In this document: positions 39,448-49,257 of the stretch, one piece after another
How the letters are laid out: each line of letters begins with the position of its first letter
Position numbering within the stretch: position 1 is the stretch's first letter
NCBI RefSeq assembly: GCF_013215705.1
Contig: NZ_JABSQR010000006.1
Coordinates: forward strand, 62,001-126,000
From: Moritella sp.
GTDB taxonomy: Bacteria > Pseudomonadota > Gammaproteobacteria > Enterobacterales > Moritellaceae
Direction of reading: 5' to 3'
Length of the DNA: 64,000 nucleotides
Made by a program: the position numbers and the translations under genes
Notes under the pieces: model-generated
The model's input: only the letters and a program-made list of their open reading frames with translations
Databases searched by the model: none
What the model was told of the DNA's origin: nothing

Positions 39448-40271
39448 AGCAGCACATAGTTTTACCGCACAAACAACAAATAGCGTCATCGCATGAGCTG
39501 CAAGCCGGTTTACATGGCCAGTTTGCTAAACTTGGCTATCGTAAAAAAACGCTATTTGAACAAATAATAATTCCTCATATACAACCTGGTCAACTAGTGA
39601 CACTCATCGGAGCCAATGGCATAGGTAAATCGAGTTTATTAAAAGCAATCGCAGGGTTACTAAAGGTTGAAGGTGAGCTGTGTTTAAATCAGTTACCACT
39701 CAGTGATATGACCGCAAAACAGCGCCTAGAGCATATTGGTTATGTGCCACAAGCATTGCCACAAACAACCCCTCTCACCCCTTTCGAAATGTTAAGGAGT
39801 AGCCTTTTACATCTCCAGCAAACGCCAAAACACCAGATAAATACCTTAATTACTCAAGTGTTTAAGCAATTAGAAATATCAGATATTGCACTTACACCGT
39901 TATCGCAACTATCTGGAGGGCAACGGCAAATGGTGGCGGTGGCAAACGTACTGACTAGAACACCGAAATTACTATTACTTGATGAACCAACCAGTGCCCT
40001 TGATCTACGCTGGCAATTAAAAGTCATTAATACTTTAAAACAACAAGTACAACGCACCAATTGTATCGCCATTATTGCTATCCATGATATTAATTTGGCA
40101 TTGCGCTTTAGTGATCAAGTATGGGTATTAGGACACGCAGGGCTTACCCATTTTGGAAAACCAAATGACGTTGTTAACAGCGCCATGCTAGCGCAAATTT
40201 ATGGCATTAAAGCGCGTGTAGAGAACTGCTCACAAGGTTATCCGATGATCATTACTGATGCTGCAATTTAA
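39444..40271 (+). CDS. Iron ABC transporter ATP-binding protein
   Basis: 275 residues. Walker A GANGIGKSSLLKAI, signature LSGGQRQMV, Walker B LLLLDEPTSALD and switch histidine in IAIHDINLAL are all intact. FepC/FhuC-type ATPase energising the FecCD permease. Starts within the permease stop (ATGA). The C-terminus carries a normal short extension. Confidence 0.96.
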   Translation: MKQHIVLPHKQQIASSHELQAGLHGQFAKLGYRKKTLFEQIIIPHIQPGQLVTLIGANGIGKSSLLKAIAGLLKVEGELCLNQLPLSDMTAKQRLEHIGYVPQALPQTTPLTPFEMLRSSLLHLQQTPKHQINTLITQVFKQLEISDIALTPLSQLSGGQRQMVAVANVLTRTPKLLLLDEPTSALDLRWQLKVINTLKQQVQRTNCIAIIAIHDINLALRFSDQVWVLGHAGLTHFGKPNDVVNSAMLAQIYGIKARVENCSQGYPMIITDAAI

Positions 40272-40286
40272 TAGAGGAACTAAACA

Positions 40287-40598
40287 TTGAAATACGCAAT
40301 AACGTACATAGAAACAGAAAAAGCCAGTAAGTACCTGAGTGTTTTATGCCGACATTTTAGCCGTAAGGTGGCAGCAACATGGAATGAGGCTCATGGAGAG
40401 ATAAACTTTCCAGTTGGGCGATGTATGATGATCGTGAATGACAACGAATTATTAATTGAATGCCGAAGCAAGGATGAGGAGCAACTAGAAAAACAACAAA
40501 CAATTATAGATTCGCATCTACATTTATTTTCTAGAAGAGAACCTATAGAGGCGGTTTGGCAATATTCGACACAACCTGCGCGGGTAGTAACGAACTAA
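40287..40598 (+). CDS. DUF2218 family protein
   Basis: 103 residues, last gene of the plus-strand iron operon, 15 bp after the ATPase gene. The family hallmark is YLSVLCRHFSRKV followed by GEINFPVGRCMM and a closing IDSHLHLFSRREPIEAVWQY. DUF2218 proteins often accompany siderophore/iron uptake genes; their biochemical role is unknown. No signal peptide, so likely cytosolic, perhaps in iron release or handling (inference). Confidence 0.87.
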   Translation: MKYAITYIETEKASKYLSVLCRHFSRKVAATWNEAHGEINFPVGRCMMIVNDNELLIECRSKDEEQLEKQQTIIDSHLHLFSRREPIEAVWQYSTQPARVVTN

Positions 40599-40620
40599 TG
40601 GACATACTTTCGTTGAGATA

Positions 40621-40652
40621 AAAAAATGGCCAATCGAAATTGGCCATTTTAA
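40621..40652. terminator. Bidirectional terminator between the two iron systems
   Basis: AAAATGGCCAAT pairs perfectly with ATTGGCCATTTT around CGAA. It lies between the convergent DUF2218 and TonB receptor stops. Confidence 0.88.
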
Positions 40653-40674
40653 TAGTTAGAAAAGTAACCCGCTG

Positions 40675-42753
40675 CTAGAGCATATAACTAATACCAAATT
40701 TAAAGGTTCTTGGTTCGCCCACATTTACCTCGCCATTTTCACCGCCAGCAAGATAATCGGTATCGAACAGGTTATCGATATTAAGACGAAGTTGCAGCGC
40801 GTTACCAGCAACTGAAGTCTGGTAATTAATCCCGGTATCAATGCGGATATAGCTGCCTTTTAAGAATTCATTATCCTCATCACCATAACGTTCGCCTTCA
40901 TAATACGCGCCTAAATTAACTGATAATTGCTCAGTAAATGCATATTTGCTCCAGATTGATGCAGTCCATTCCGGTACATCTTCCGGACGATTGCCTTCTA
41001 ACTTATTATGATTCGCATATTTAGCGTCAAGATACATCACCGAGGTGATCAAAGACAAATTAGAACTAACCTTACCGATCGCGCTAAGCTCTGCACCCTG
41101 GTGATGCTGTTCACCGCCCTGAGTGGTGATTGGCTCATCTTTGGTGCCTTCATTCAGCACGATGTTACTGCGAGTAATATCAAAGATAGCGGCGTTAATC
41201 GCTAACTTATTATCCATAACTTGCCATTTAGTGCCCAGTTCGTACATCTTGCCCTTAACTGGATCTAACTCCGTACCATTATTACCACTAGGGCCGTCTT
41301 CAAGTACACGCCCCAGAGGTTCAAAGCTTTCACTGTAGTTCGCGTAAATTGATGCATTATCTTGTGGGTGATAAATGACGCCAAACTTCGGTAATAGCGC
41401 ATTGTTATTCGCATTGGTTTTATCCTGACGGTCATAACGAACGCCTGCGAGTACCTGCCACTGATCATTTAAGGTCATCAGGTCCTGAACATAAATACCA
41501 TAGTACTTATAATCTTCACTCTCAGCGTCACCATCAGCATAATCTAATACCGGTTGCTCAATAATAATACCATCGTTAATATTGCCATCTAGCTTTGCTT
41601 TATCCTTCACTTTTAATGACGTTTTTTCATAAGAAAGATAGTTTCCACCCACTAATAACTCATGACTAATACCGCCAGTTGTCACCGAGCCCATCAGATC
41701 AAAATAGAATGACTGCTGTTGCCAGTCTTCTAACTTGTTATAAGGCTTGTTGCCATAACTGCCATCAACGGGATCATACTTACCGGTTTGCGGTTTACTT
41801 TCCCAACGTTCACGTTCGTTATGTTGGTGATTATAACCCGTCGACGCTTGCCAATATGAGTTCACTTGATACGTCACATCCACACCGTAGTTTTCACTTT
41901 GCGCATCGATCTTAGTCCAGGGCATATCCCAGATGGTGTTATCACCACCGATCACATTGCCATTATCATCAACCAATGCGCCACTGTCCTGACCAGAAAC
42001 ATCATCCAATTTATCGTAATGCAGGGCGATAGTCAGCGCATCAGTCACATCAAACTCAGCCACTAAACTGCCAACCACAGACTCACTTTCTAAGTTGCTG
42101 CCGTCTTGATACTCACGCCAGCTGTTATTTTTTTGCTGCTCGATAATGGCACGGTAACGAATAGTTTTATTGTCATTCAAGCTGCCAGTCGCATCAATCG
42201 AGTTACGGAATGAACCGTGGTCATCACCTTTTACCGCAAATTTAACTGAACGTTCATTCGATGGTTTTTTGGTGACTAAGTTAACGATACCGCCGGGTGT
42301 TGACTGACCGTATAATAAACTTGATGGTCCTTTTAATACTTCAACATTATCGATTAATGCCATCGGCATCCGGTATTTAGCAAAATGCTGATGACCATCT
42401 TTCAGGATATTAGTATTTTCTTCCAAGCTAAAACCACGCAGACTAAAGCGTTCTCGATCCGATGTAACTCGACCTAATGAAACACTCGCGTCATTTCTTA
42501 ATGCATCACCTAAGGTGACAACTAACTGATCCTCTAACACCTCAGCAGGGATCACTGTGACCATTTGCGGCGTTTCTAACAAGGAGACATCCGAACGCAT
42601 CGCGGCATGAGCCTGATCGATTTTATAGTGCTGCTGATAGCCAACCACTGTCATCGTTTCTGTAGTGTCTGCTGGAACAGCCTGTGCGAGGCTCGCTTGT
42701 GAATAAAGGATTGTCGAAATAACGGCGGATATAAATTTAACTTGAGTGTTCAT
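40675..42753 (-). CDS. TonB-dependent siderophore receptor (FhuE/ferrichrome type, iron system 2)
   Basis: About 692 residues from the ATG at 42753 (AAAGG upstream); the open frame to 42786 is less likely. Signal peptide ends SLA-QAVP. TonB box ETMTVVGY. The plug carries TPQMVTVIPAEVLEDQ, FSLRGFSLEENT and VEVLKGPSSLLYGQSTPGG, typical of hydroxamate-type receptors (FhuE, FoxA). The barrel ends RTFKFGISYML. It imports a ferric siderophore across the outer membrane for the neighbouring FecBCDE-like importer. Confidence 0.95.
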   Translation of the reverse strand: MNTQVKFISAVISTILYSQASLAQAVPADTTETMTVVGYQQHYKIDQAHAAMRSDVSLLETPQMVTVIPAEVLEDQLVVTLGDALRNDASVSLGRVTSDRERFSLRGFSLEENTNILKDGHQHFAKYRMPMALIDNVEVLKGPSSLLYGQSTPGGIVNLVTKKPSNERSVKFAVKGDDHGSFRNSIDATGSLNDNKTIRYRAIIEQQKNNSWREYQDGSNLESESVVGSLVAEFDVTDALTIALHYDKLDDVSGQDSGALVDDNGNVIGGDNTIWDMPWTKIDAQSENYGVDVTYQVNSYWQASTGYNHQHNERERWESKPQTGKYDPVDGSYGNKPYNKLEDWQQQSFYFDLMGSVTTGGISHELLVGGNYLSYEKTSLKVKDKAKLDGNINDGIIIEQPVLDYADGDAESEDYKYYGIYVQDLMTLNDQWQVLAGVRYDRQDKTNANNNALLPKFGVIYHPQDNASIYANYSESFEPLGRVLEDGPSGNNGTELDPVKGKMYELGTKWQVMDNKLAINAAIFDITRSNIVLNEGTKDEPITTQGGEQHHQGAELSAIGKVSSNLSLITSVMYLDAKYANHNKLEGNRPEDVPEWTASIWSKYAFTEQLSVNLGAYYEGERYGDEDNEFLKGSYIRIDTGINYQTSVAGNALQLRLNIDNLFDTDYLAGGENGEVNVGEPRTFKFGISYML

Positions 42754-42846
42754 GTAAGTAAAACCTTTGTAGCTTAATACATCCATTGGATATATTTCAT
42801 CGCTAAAATATTTTGTATGGGAGTGTAACCACCCAAATACAAACTG

Positions 42847-42867
42847 AAATAGGAATCGTTCTTATTT
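42847..42867. promoter_or_regulatory. Fur-box-like palindrome upstream of the system 2 receptor
   Basis: AAATAGGAA and TTCTTATTT flank a TCG centre, an almost perfect inverted repeat that fits the Fur consensus at about two thirds of positions. It lies 95 bp upstream of the receptor start on the minus strand. Confidence 0.5.
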
Positions 42868-43041
42868 GCCTTTATTTTATTGATTAGCTTACTGGTGTCA
42901 AGTTTTAAATGCTTGGTTTTTAATAATTTACAGAATAAATATGTAAAACATCAATTAACGGGGAACTTTTTGACAATGAAAGAACTGGTAAATCAGTGAA
43001 TAAAATTAATCAGATCATTAAAATAAAGGGTCATCTCGACC

Positions 43042-44010
43042 CTATTTTCTATTTTTCAAAATCTGTTGTTCTAATGCATGTAATACATAATCTGCAGAAA
43101 CAAAAGTCGGCGTATACGCTTGTTCACGGTTTAAACGAATAAACTGGTTGTTTTGATAGGCCGTTAAGGCAAATTGCCAACCGGGTGCAACATCATCAAA
43201 ACCGGCGTCGATTGACTCCGGACCCACGCCTAACTGCGATGTGTAGGTACTAAAAAACCAATCTGCATCTAATGACTCAATCAGTTCAGAACTCACTTCG
43301 GCACCCGCATCGTCAGGGTCAAAATTATCTTTCAAAAATGCTGGTCGGGTTAAGCCTAAATCAAATAATACTTGGGTAATGACCCCTGAATTTTGGCGGA
43401 TCTTAATTTCCGCCTGACCTTTACTAGGGACCGCATAAATAAATGTTTTACCCGATAATTCATCTGCGTATTTATCTTTAAAGCGGACAATTTTTTGTTG
43501 GTACTGGCCATAATTATGTTCGAAAATCTCTTTCTTACCCACCCAGGTAGCCACATCGCGATAAGCATCAAAAATGTTCGGCGTATACCGTTGGATCAAT
43601 ACAGTTGGGGCAATTTTAGAGAGCTTATCAAATATTTTTTTCTGATATTTGACCGTGCCGATAATCAGGTCTGGTTTTGATGCTTTTATCTGTTCGATAT
43701 CACTGCCTTTATTACCGTAGTTGAAGTAACCCGTATCGGCAAATTTAATACCAAAGACCTCTTCACCGCCGCGAATATAAGGCATATTCCCCGGTAATTT
43801 AATATAAGTTGAAGTGCCTACTATCGGGGCATCAACATCTAACAAAATAGACGTTGTCGACATCACATGCAGGGATGCGATACGTTTCGGGTGGGTTAAT
43901 ATCTCAACCTTGTTGCCCGCATGATCGGTTATCATCATGGTTTCGTTAGCAACTGCTTGCAACGATAAGCTTAGCAACAACGCACTCTGCACAATTTTTT
44001 TAAATTTCAT
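43042..44010 (-). CDS. Siderophore ABC transporter substrate-binding protein (FecB-like)
   Basis: 322 residues from the ATG at 44010 (AGGA upstream). Signal peptide ends AVANE near residue 22. Class III binding protein: ITDHAGNKVEILTHPKRIASL and SDIEQIKASKPDLIIGT. Last gene of a minus-strand importer operon after two permeases and an ATPase. Probably binds a ferric siderophore in the periplasm, as with FatB/FecB. Confidence 0.92.
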   Translation of the reverse strand: MKFKKIVQSALLLSLSLQAVANETMMITDHAGNKVEILTHPKRIASLHVMSTTSILLDVDAPIVGTSTYIKLPGNMPYIRGGEEVFGIKFADTGYFNYGNKGSDIEQIKASKPDLIIGTVKYQKKIFDKLSKIAPTVLIQRYTPNIFDAYRDVATWVGKKEIFEHNYGQYQQKIVRFKDKYADELSGKTFIYAVPSKGQAEIKIRQNSGVITQVLFDLGLTRPAFLKDNFDPDDAGAEVSSELIESLDADWFFSTYTSQLGVGPESIDAGFDDVAPGWQFALTAYQNNQFIRLNREQAYTPTFVSADYVLHALEQQILKNRK

Positions 44011-44074
44011 AATTTTCCTATATTCTTTCATCATTACACTAAATTATTTAATCATTATATTAACGAGCACCAGG

Positions 44075-45121
44075 CTACGGCCTAACAATGTAACGCGTCA
44101 TGATAATAAAAAATAATGCGCCGATTAACGCAATAAATACCCCGGCATTGATCATGATCGGCGCAAAGAGTGTCCGTCCAAGGGTGTCGGCCCAGAGCGT
44201 CATAATAGCCCCTAACAACATGCTGACAATACCTAATTCCGTACCGCGATAGCCAATAATATTTTTAGCTAAAAAGGTAGCAATCAGGCCAATAAATCCA
44301 ATAGAACCAACCAGAGCAATCACAGGCGCCATAGCAAATACCGCTAATATAATAATAAATATATAATATTTTTTGGCATCAACGCCTAATGACATGGCGT
44401 GCTGATAACCAAAATTGAGCGGATTAATATAACGGCTTAACAACAAAAACACCCCGATGATGACCGTCATCCAGATACTTAAAAAGCTGGCACTGGCAAG
44501 ATCCAGAGATAAAAAACTGCCGGATAAAAACGCCATAAGAAAAGCCATATCTTCGATAGTAACCGATGATAAGAGTATATCGCTAAACGCAGACACAACC
44601 GCCCCCACGGCAATACCGACTAATACGATAAAGGTACCATTGAGGTTTTTATGGACAAACCAGAGCACCAGCAACGCGGTAACGAATACCCCAAAGAAGC
44701 TAGCAAGAATACTCGCCGTTAAGGAAACCTGTGAGAACACCACATACAGCACAATGACTGACAGCGCTGCACCATCAGAAAGTCCTAATACGCCAGGATC
44801 GGCCAACGCGTTACGCGCGGCAGTCTGTAACAAGTAACCTGATAACGCCATCAAGGCGCCCGCAGCAATAGCCCCCATAATACGCGGTAATCTTAGTTCA
44901 TAGATAGTAGACGTGGCGTCATTAAGCGCGACATCAAAGCCGATAACCGCGTACACATCAGCCCATAAAACACTGACCGAGCCTAATTTAAGACTAAAGA
45001 TAAAACTCAGACTCAACAATATCACTAATGCACAAAGCACCCAAAAAGTGCGCTTATAAATCGGTAAGCTGATCCCTTTCGAGGGACTTATGATCATATT
45101 TTGATCGTCAAATATATTCAT
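44075..45121 (-). CDS. Siderophore ABC transporter permease (FecD-like)
   Basis: 348 residues, about nine to ten spans. RLPRIMGAIAAGALMALSGYLLQ and GSIGFIGLIATFLAKNIIGY are the FecCD signatures. Its ATG overlaps the stop of the preceding permease (ATGA), so the two form a heterodimeric channel. Confidence 0.94.
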   Translation of the reverse strand: MNIFDDQNMIISPSKGISLPIYKRTFWVLCALVILLSLSFIFSLKLGSVSVLWADVYAVIGFDVALNDATSTIYELRLPRIMGAIAAGALMALSGYLLQTAARNALADPGVLGLSDGAALSVIVLYVVFSQVSLTASILASFFGVFVTALLVLWFVHKNLNGTFIVLVGIAVGAVVSAFSDILLSSVTIEDMAFLMAFLSGSFLSLDLASASFLSIWMTVIIGVFLLLSRYINPLNFGYQHAMSLGVDAKKYYIFIIILAVFAMAPVIALVGSIGFIGLIATFLAKNIIGYRGTELGIVSMLLGAIMTLWADTLGRTLFAPIMINAGVFIALIGALFFIIMTRYIVRP

Positions 45122-46182
45122 GACATGCGTTTATCCCGGACCATAAAATACAGTAAACATAAAAAGCAGATACTGCCAATAGATGCACTGACACCACCGA
45201 CAATCAATACTTTGGGCGCAATCACGATACGGGCGAGTAAGTCTGACAAACTCAATAATAAGCCACCGATAAGCATCGATAACCAGGCCCCTTTATTACC
45301 CACCTCGCTGACAAAAAGCTTACTGATATGCGGTACGACCAAGCCAATAAAACCGATAGGACCGACAATCGAGACAACCAACGAGGCCAGTAAAAAAATA
45401 CACAGCAAGGTGACATTACGGGTTCGGGTGACATTAACCCCGGCACTGTGCGCCTGTTTCTCCCCCATGATCATCACGTCCAACGAGCGTCCTTGACTTA
45501 ACAGCACCCCTATCGCCAGCAATGCCAGCGGATAAATCCGACTTAAATCGGTGAAGTCAGCGGGACTTATATCTCCCAGTAACCAGTCTTGAACATTGGC
45601 AAAGCGCAGTGGATCAAGCTGCATCAAAAAGCTACTTAACGAGGAGAACAACATAGAAACCAGACTGCCCGCCAGCACAATATGCAAGTTCTTGGAAATA
45701 CTAGAGCGGTTCATCATTTCCGTCATCGACAGCGTAAAGAGCCCGGCAATCGCGGCACCGAGAAACGCTGGAATAAAAATATCATTCTCAGAGACATTAA
45801 AGAAATAGATGGCACACAAACTGAAGAATACCGCCCCACTACTGACCCCGAGCGTAGAAGATGATACCAGCGGATTCTGAAACATTTTCTGGGCGCTAAA
45901 ACCGGCCAGACCTAACATTGCCCCACAGGCCATGGCGACAACCAAACGCGGTAATCTTTGTTTGATCACGATGTGGTGAACAAACTGCTGGCTGTCAAAA
46001 GAGAAAATGGCTTTAAAAATATCTTCCCAGGCTATCGCCCGCGCACCAATACTGATGTGAGTTAACGCCACCAGTAACAGCATCAACGTCAACAAAAATA
46101 CCGCACCGAGGAAACGATAGCCAGGTAATATTCTCGATAAAGATCGCGATACAGTACTAGGCAATGAGGTGCGTTGGAACAT
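45118..46182 (-). CDS. Siderophore ABC transporter permease (FecC-like)
   Basis: 354 residues from the ATG at 46182 (AAGG nine bases before); an upstream in-frame start at 46209 would overlap the ATPase gene further. Family blocks RLPRLVVAMACGAMLGLAGF and GPIGFIGLVVPHISKLF are clear. It overlaps the end of the ATPase gene by 26 bp, indicating coupled translation. Confidence 0.94.
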   Translation of the reverse strand: MFQRTSLPSTVSRSLSRILPGYRFLGAVFLLTLMLLLVALTHISIGARAIAWEDIFKAIFSFDSQQFVHHIVIKQRLPRLVVAMACGAMLGLAGFSAQKMFQNPLVSSSTLGVSSGAVFFSLCAIYFFNVSENDIFIPAFLGAAIAGLFTLSMTEMMNRSSISKNLHIVLAGSLVSMLFSSLSSFLMQLDPLRFANVQDWLLGDISPADFTDLSRIYPLALLAIGVLLSQGRSLDVMIMGEKQAHSAGVNVTRTRNVTLLCIFLLASLVVSIVGPIGFIGLVVPHISKLFVSEVGNKGAWLSMLIGGLLLSLSDLLARIVIAPKVLIVGGVSASIGSICFLCLLYFMVRDKRMS

Positions 46183-46933
46183 GGATACCGACCTTTTCGT
46201 TACCAACACGTGACGTATTTACATGAAAAACATGTTGCATCATGGTATCGGTGATCACCGATTGTGCCGCACCTTGTGCATATATTTTTTGCTCGGCAAG
46301 CACGATCACATGATCCGCGTATAACGCCGCTTGGGTCATATCATGTAAGATAGCAACCACAGTTTTACCTTGCTGAGCCAACTCTCGACCTAGATCTAAC
46401 AGCATATATTGATGCTTTAAATCTAAATGTGTAGTCGGTTCATCCAGCAATACGATGTCTGTTTGTTGGGTGAGTAACATCGCCATTCTGGCACGTTGTT
46501 GTTGACCACCGGACAGTGTCGACAAACGTTTATTTGCCAGTTCGGTCAGTTGCATTTTTTGCATTGCTTGCTCAGCTATCGTTCGGTCTTCGGCACTAAA
46601 TCGAGAAAAAAAGCCTTGATAGCAAAAACGCCCTTGCATCACCATATCCGCGACAGTCATAAACTCAGGCAATGGCATGGACTGCGATAATACTGAAACG
46701 CGCTGTGCTTGCTCTTTAAAAGAAAGTTGCTGTAGGTCTTTGCCATTAATGCGGATCTGACCTGATGACAAGGGTAAATGACGCATGATCAAATTGAACA
46801 GGGTACTTTTACCACAGCCATTTTGACCAATGATCACATAGAACTTTCCCGGTTTAAAAGTCAGAGAAATAGTATCTAATATTTTACGGTCAGCTTGGTA
46901 GGAAAAACTGACGTTATCGATTTTGAGAGTCAT
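46157..46933 (-). CDS. Siderophore ABC transporter ATP-binding protein (FecE-like)
   Basis: 258 residues, first gene of the second importer operon. Walker A GQNGCGKSTLFNLI, signature LSGGQQQRA, Walker B DIVLLDEPTTHLD and switch histidine in VAILHDMTQA are intact. A Fur-like element lies 20-40 bp upstream. Drives uptake by the two permeases. Confidence 0.96.
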   Translation of the reverse strand: MTLKIDNVSFSYQADRKILDTISLTFKPGKFYVIIGQNGCGKSTLFNLIMRHLPLSSGQIRINGKDLQQLSFKEQAQRVSVLSQSMPLPEFMTVADMVMQGRFCYQGFFSRFSAEDRTIAEQAMQKMQLTELANKRLSTLSGGQQQRARMAMLLTQQTDIVLLDEPTTHLDLKHQYMLLDLGRELAQQGKTVVAILHDMTQAALYADHVIVLAEQKIYAQGAAQSVITDTMMQHVFHVNTSRVGNEKVGIHVPTHLIA

Positions 46934-46953
46934 AGTGTGTCAACAAGATTATG

Positions 46954-46973
46954 TTGATGAGAATGATAACCAA
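46954..46973. promoter_or_regulatory. Possible Fur box upstream of the system 2 importer operon
   Basis: GATGAGAATGATAACC carries the overlapping hexamer pattern (GAGAAT-GATAA) common in Fur sites, but its right half is weak. Position just upstream of the ATPase gene supports it. The rest of the 46934-47329 gap holds a short tandem repeat and no convincing gene. Confidence 0.45.
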
Positions 46974-47188
46974 TAACAAATATGATGTAAACCGCAGGTA
47001 TAACATGGCTAAAAAAAGGACAAATATAACAGGAAGGTGATAACAGACTAATGAGCAGGCTTTAGTTGAAGTAAATGCAGGTTTTATCGGATATAATTTA
47101 CGGATTAGGTTCAAGATATGACAGTAATCGACCACAATAAATTGAATCAACCTAAATTTTATACCTAAGGTGGTAAAACACAAAGAAT

Positions 47189-47212
47189 GTTATAGTGTTA
47201 TAGTGTTATAAT
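47189..47212. repeat. Three 8-bp tandem repeats
   Basis: TGTTATAG occurs twice and TGTTATAA once in direct tandem, 115 bp upstream of the GGDEF gene. It may vary in copy number by slippage. Confidence 0.7.
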
Positions 47213-47329
47213 GTTTCATCAATTAAATAGACTCAACCAATCACAACGCCATAGATATATCCCTTTATTTTTCAATTAGTTAATATCTAATACGGTGATG
47301 GTAAAGTTAACGGTAATAAGGATATCCAA

Positions 47330-48550
47330 TTGCTCTGCAAAATACTTGTTGTTGAAGACAGCCGAGCTTTTCGCAAATACCTGAATATCCAGCTGAGCCA
47401 AGCTGGTTTTCAAGTAGTATTTGCTGAATCAATAGCACAAGCGCGCGAGATCTTAGCACGAGAAAGCGATTTTCTTTGTTCTGTACTCGACTATTGCTTA
47501 CCTGATGGTCATGACGGGGAGATCATCGAACATGTATTGAGTTATGGTGTACAGGCCATTATTTTAACCGCTCATTTCAGTGATCATATCCGCAAAAAAG
47601 TATTATCAAAAGGTGTCATTGACTACTTGCTAAAAGACAGCATATCGTCAGTATCCTATCTCATCCCATTATTACAACGTCTGCAAGACAATAGCCACCA
47701 TAAGGCGCTGGTCGTTGAAGATTCAGCAACCGTGCGTTTCCATCTCATTAATTTACTAGAGAGACAAAACTTGCAGGTCATTGCGGCTGAAAACGGTGAG
47801 CAGGCAATCCAGTTATTACAACAGCATCCCGATATCAGTTTGATCATCACAGATCATGACATGCCCAAAAAAGACGGTATAACGATGACCCGAGAGATCC
47901 GGCGACAGTTCGATCGGAATCAACTGGCCATTCTAGGTCTATCTGGCAGTAGTGATCGCTCGATGACGGCCCGTTTTCTTAAAGCTGGCGCTAATGATTT
48001 TCTCTATAAGCCTTTTAATCAAGAAGAATTTTATTGTCGAATCCATCATATTCTCAACATGAAAGATACCGCCGACAAACTCTACAAGATGGCTAATCAA
48101 GATGCGCTCACTGGTTTATGGAACCGACGCTACTTCTTTAGTCAACACAGTAGCAGTAGCGCTGCTGAACATAAGAATATTGCCATGCTGGACATTGATT
48201 TTTTCAAAAAAGTGAATGATAACTATGGCCATGATGGTGGAGATACAGTCTTAGTGGCAATCGCCCAGCAATTACAAAATCATTTTTCAGATGCTATTGT
48301 GGCACGTTTTGGAGGTGAAGAATTTTGTATTCAAAGCAATAGCGACCGCGCTATTTTTGTGCCGCAACTGGAATTAATGCGCCATAAGATTGAACAATTA
48401 ACCATGAAGCACAATGACGAGAACATCAAGATCACGATCAGTATAGGCGTCAGCTTTGGCAATAAACCGATTGATGAAATGATCTCCGAAGCCGATGCTC
48501 GTTTATATAAAGCTAAAACTAATGGCCGTAACCAAGTTGTCTACCAATAG
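47330..48550 (+). CDS. Response regulator with two receivers and GGDEF domain (diguanylate cyclase)
   Basis: 406 residues from a TTG with AAGGA seven bases upstream. Receiver 1 is residues 3-118 with phospho-acceptor D54 (SVLDYCLPDG). Receiver 2 is 124-243 with D175 (IITDHDMPKKDG). GGDEF domain is 250-405 with DALTGLWNRRYF, DIDFFKKVND and active site GGEEF at 328-332. The c-di-GMP inhibitory RxxD site is absent (FSDA occupies it). It should make cyclic di-GMP when phosphorylated. The cognate kinase is not adjacent. It lies 7 kb from the lateral flagellar genes and their PilZ-like gene. Confidence 0.94.
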   Translation: MLCKILVVEDSRAFRKYLNIQLSQAGFQVVFAESIAQAREILARESDFLCSVLDYCLPDGHDGEIIEHVLSYGVQAIILTAHFSDHIRKKVLSKGVIDYLLKDSISSVSYLIPLLQRLQDNSHHKALVVEDSATVRFHLINLLERQNLQVIAAENGEQAIQLLQQHPDISLIITDHDMPKKDGITMTREIRRQFDRNQLAILGLSGSSDRSMTARFLKAGANDFLYKPFNQEEFYCRIHHILNMKDTADKLYKMANQDALTGLWNRRYFFSQHSSSSAAEHKNIAMLDIDFFKKVNDNYGHDGGDTVLVAIAQQLQNHFSDAIVARFGGEEFCIQSNSDRAIFVPQLELMRHKIEQLTMKHNDENIKITISIGVSFGNKPIDEMISEADARLYKAKTNGRNQVVYQ

Positions 48551-48655
48551 TGTGATAAGAAGAGTGAAAAAGTTATCAATTCTCTGTGTCATATTATGCT
48601 AACAAGATGAATGTTGTACTTCACATTACAACATTCATTAGATAATCAACATAAG

Positions 48656-49024
48656 CTATTTACTGATCGGATAGCTTTTCATTTTCCATTCACGGAAACC
48701 GCCATCCATTGAGATTACGTCTGTATAACCCATACGTTGGATGAACTCAGCTGATAACGCGGAACGATAACCGCCACCACAATACAGTACGATACAGGTA
48801 TCAAGTGCTGGATATTTAGCTTCTAAATCACGCTCGATGATGCCACGGCCCATGTATTCAGCGCCGCTTATACGACTTGCAGCCCATTCGCTTTCTTCGC
48901 GCACATCAACCAGTGCAAATTGCTTACCTTCGTCTTGCCACTGCTTTACATCATTACAGCTACATTCTTTGACTACTTTACGTGCTTCATTACATAAATC
49001 TAAAAATCGTTGACTATGAGCCAT
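48656..49024 (-). CDS. Single-domain rhodanese-like protein
   Basis: 122 residues. The rhodanese fold is shown by ALVDVREESEWAASRISGAEYMGRGIIERD and the six-residue active loop CGGGYRS with catalytic cysteine near residue 81; DGGFREWK closes the domain. No signal peptide. Sulfur transferase or persulfide carrier in the cytosol; the partner is unknown. Two further cysteines (ECSCND) lie near residue 20. Monocistronic. Confidence 0.92.
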   Translation of the reverse strand: MAHSQRFLDLCNEARKVVKECSCNDVKQWQDEGKQFALVDVREESEWAASRISGAEYMGRGIIERDLEAKYPALDTCIVLYCGGGYRSALSAEFIQRMGYTDVISMDGGFREWKMKSYPISK

Positions 49025-49257
49025 GTTGTTACCCTTTCAGTTAAATACCAAGTGTTTACTAAACTACTATTTCATTTTGTATCTGATAATTCAATCTCTA
49101 AACAAAAAATAATGATTGATCATATTCTGCCATTAACTAAGAGCTGAATCTTGTTATCACACAAAAAACCAAGTCTGTTATAACTAAGAAGACTGATATC
49201 CTCAAGTTTTATTGGTAACCATGTCGCACTTATTACAGAACTGAACCTAAGCTTAAT

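Noticed and set aside
46914-47183. 89-codon minus-strand hydrophobic frame upstream of the fecE-like gene
   Set aside because: It covers the probable promoter and Fur box of the importer operon and overlaps the ATPase start. AT-rich intergenic sequence often gives such hydrophobic frames; no ribosome site was seen.
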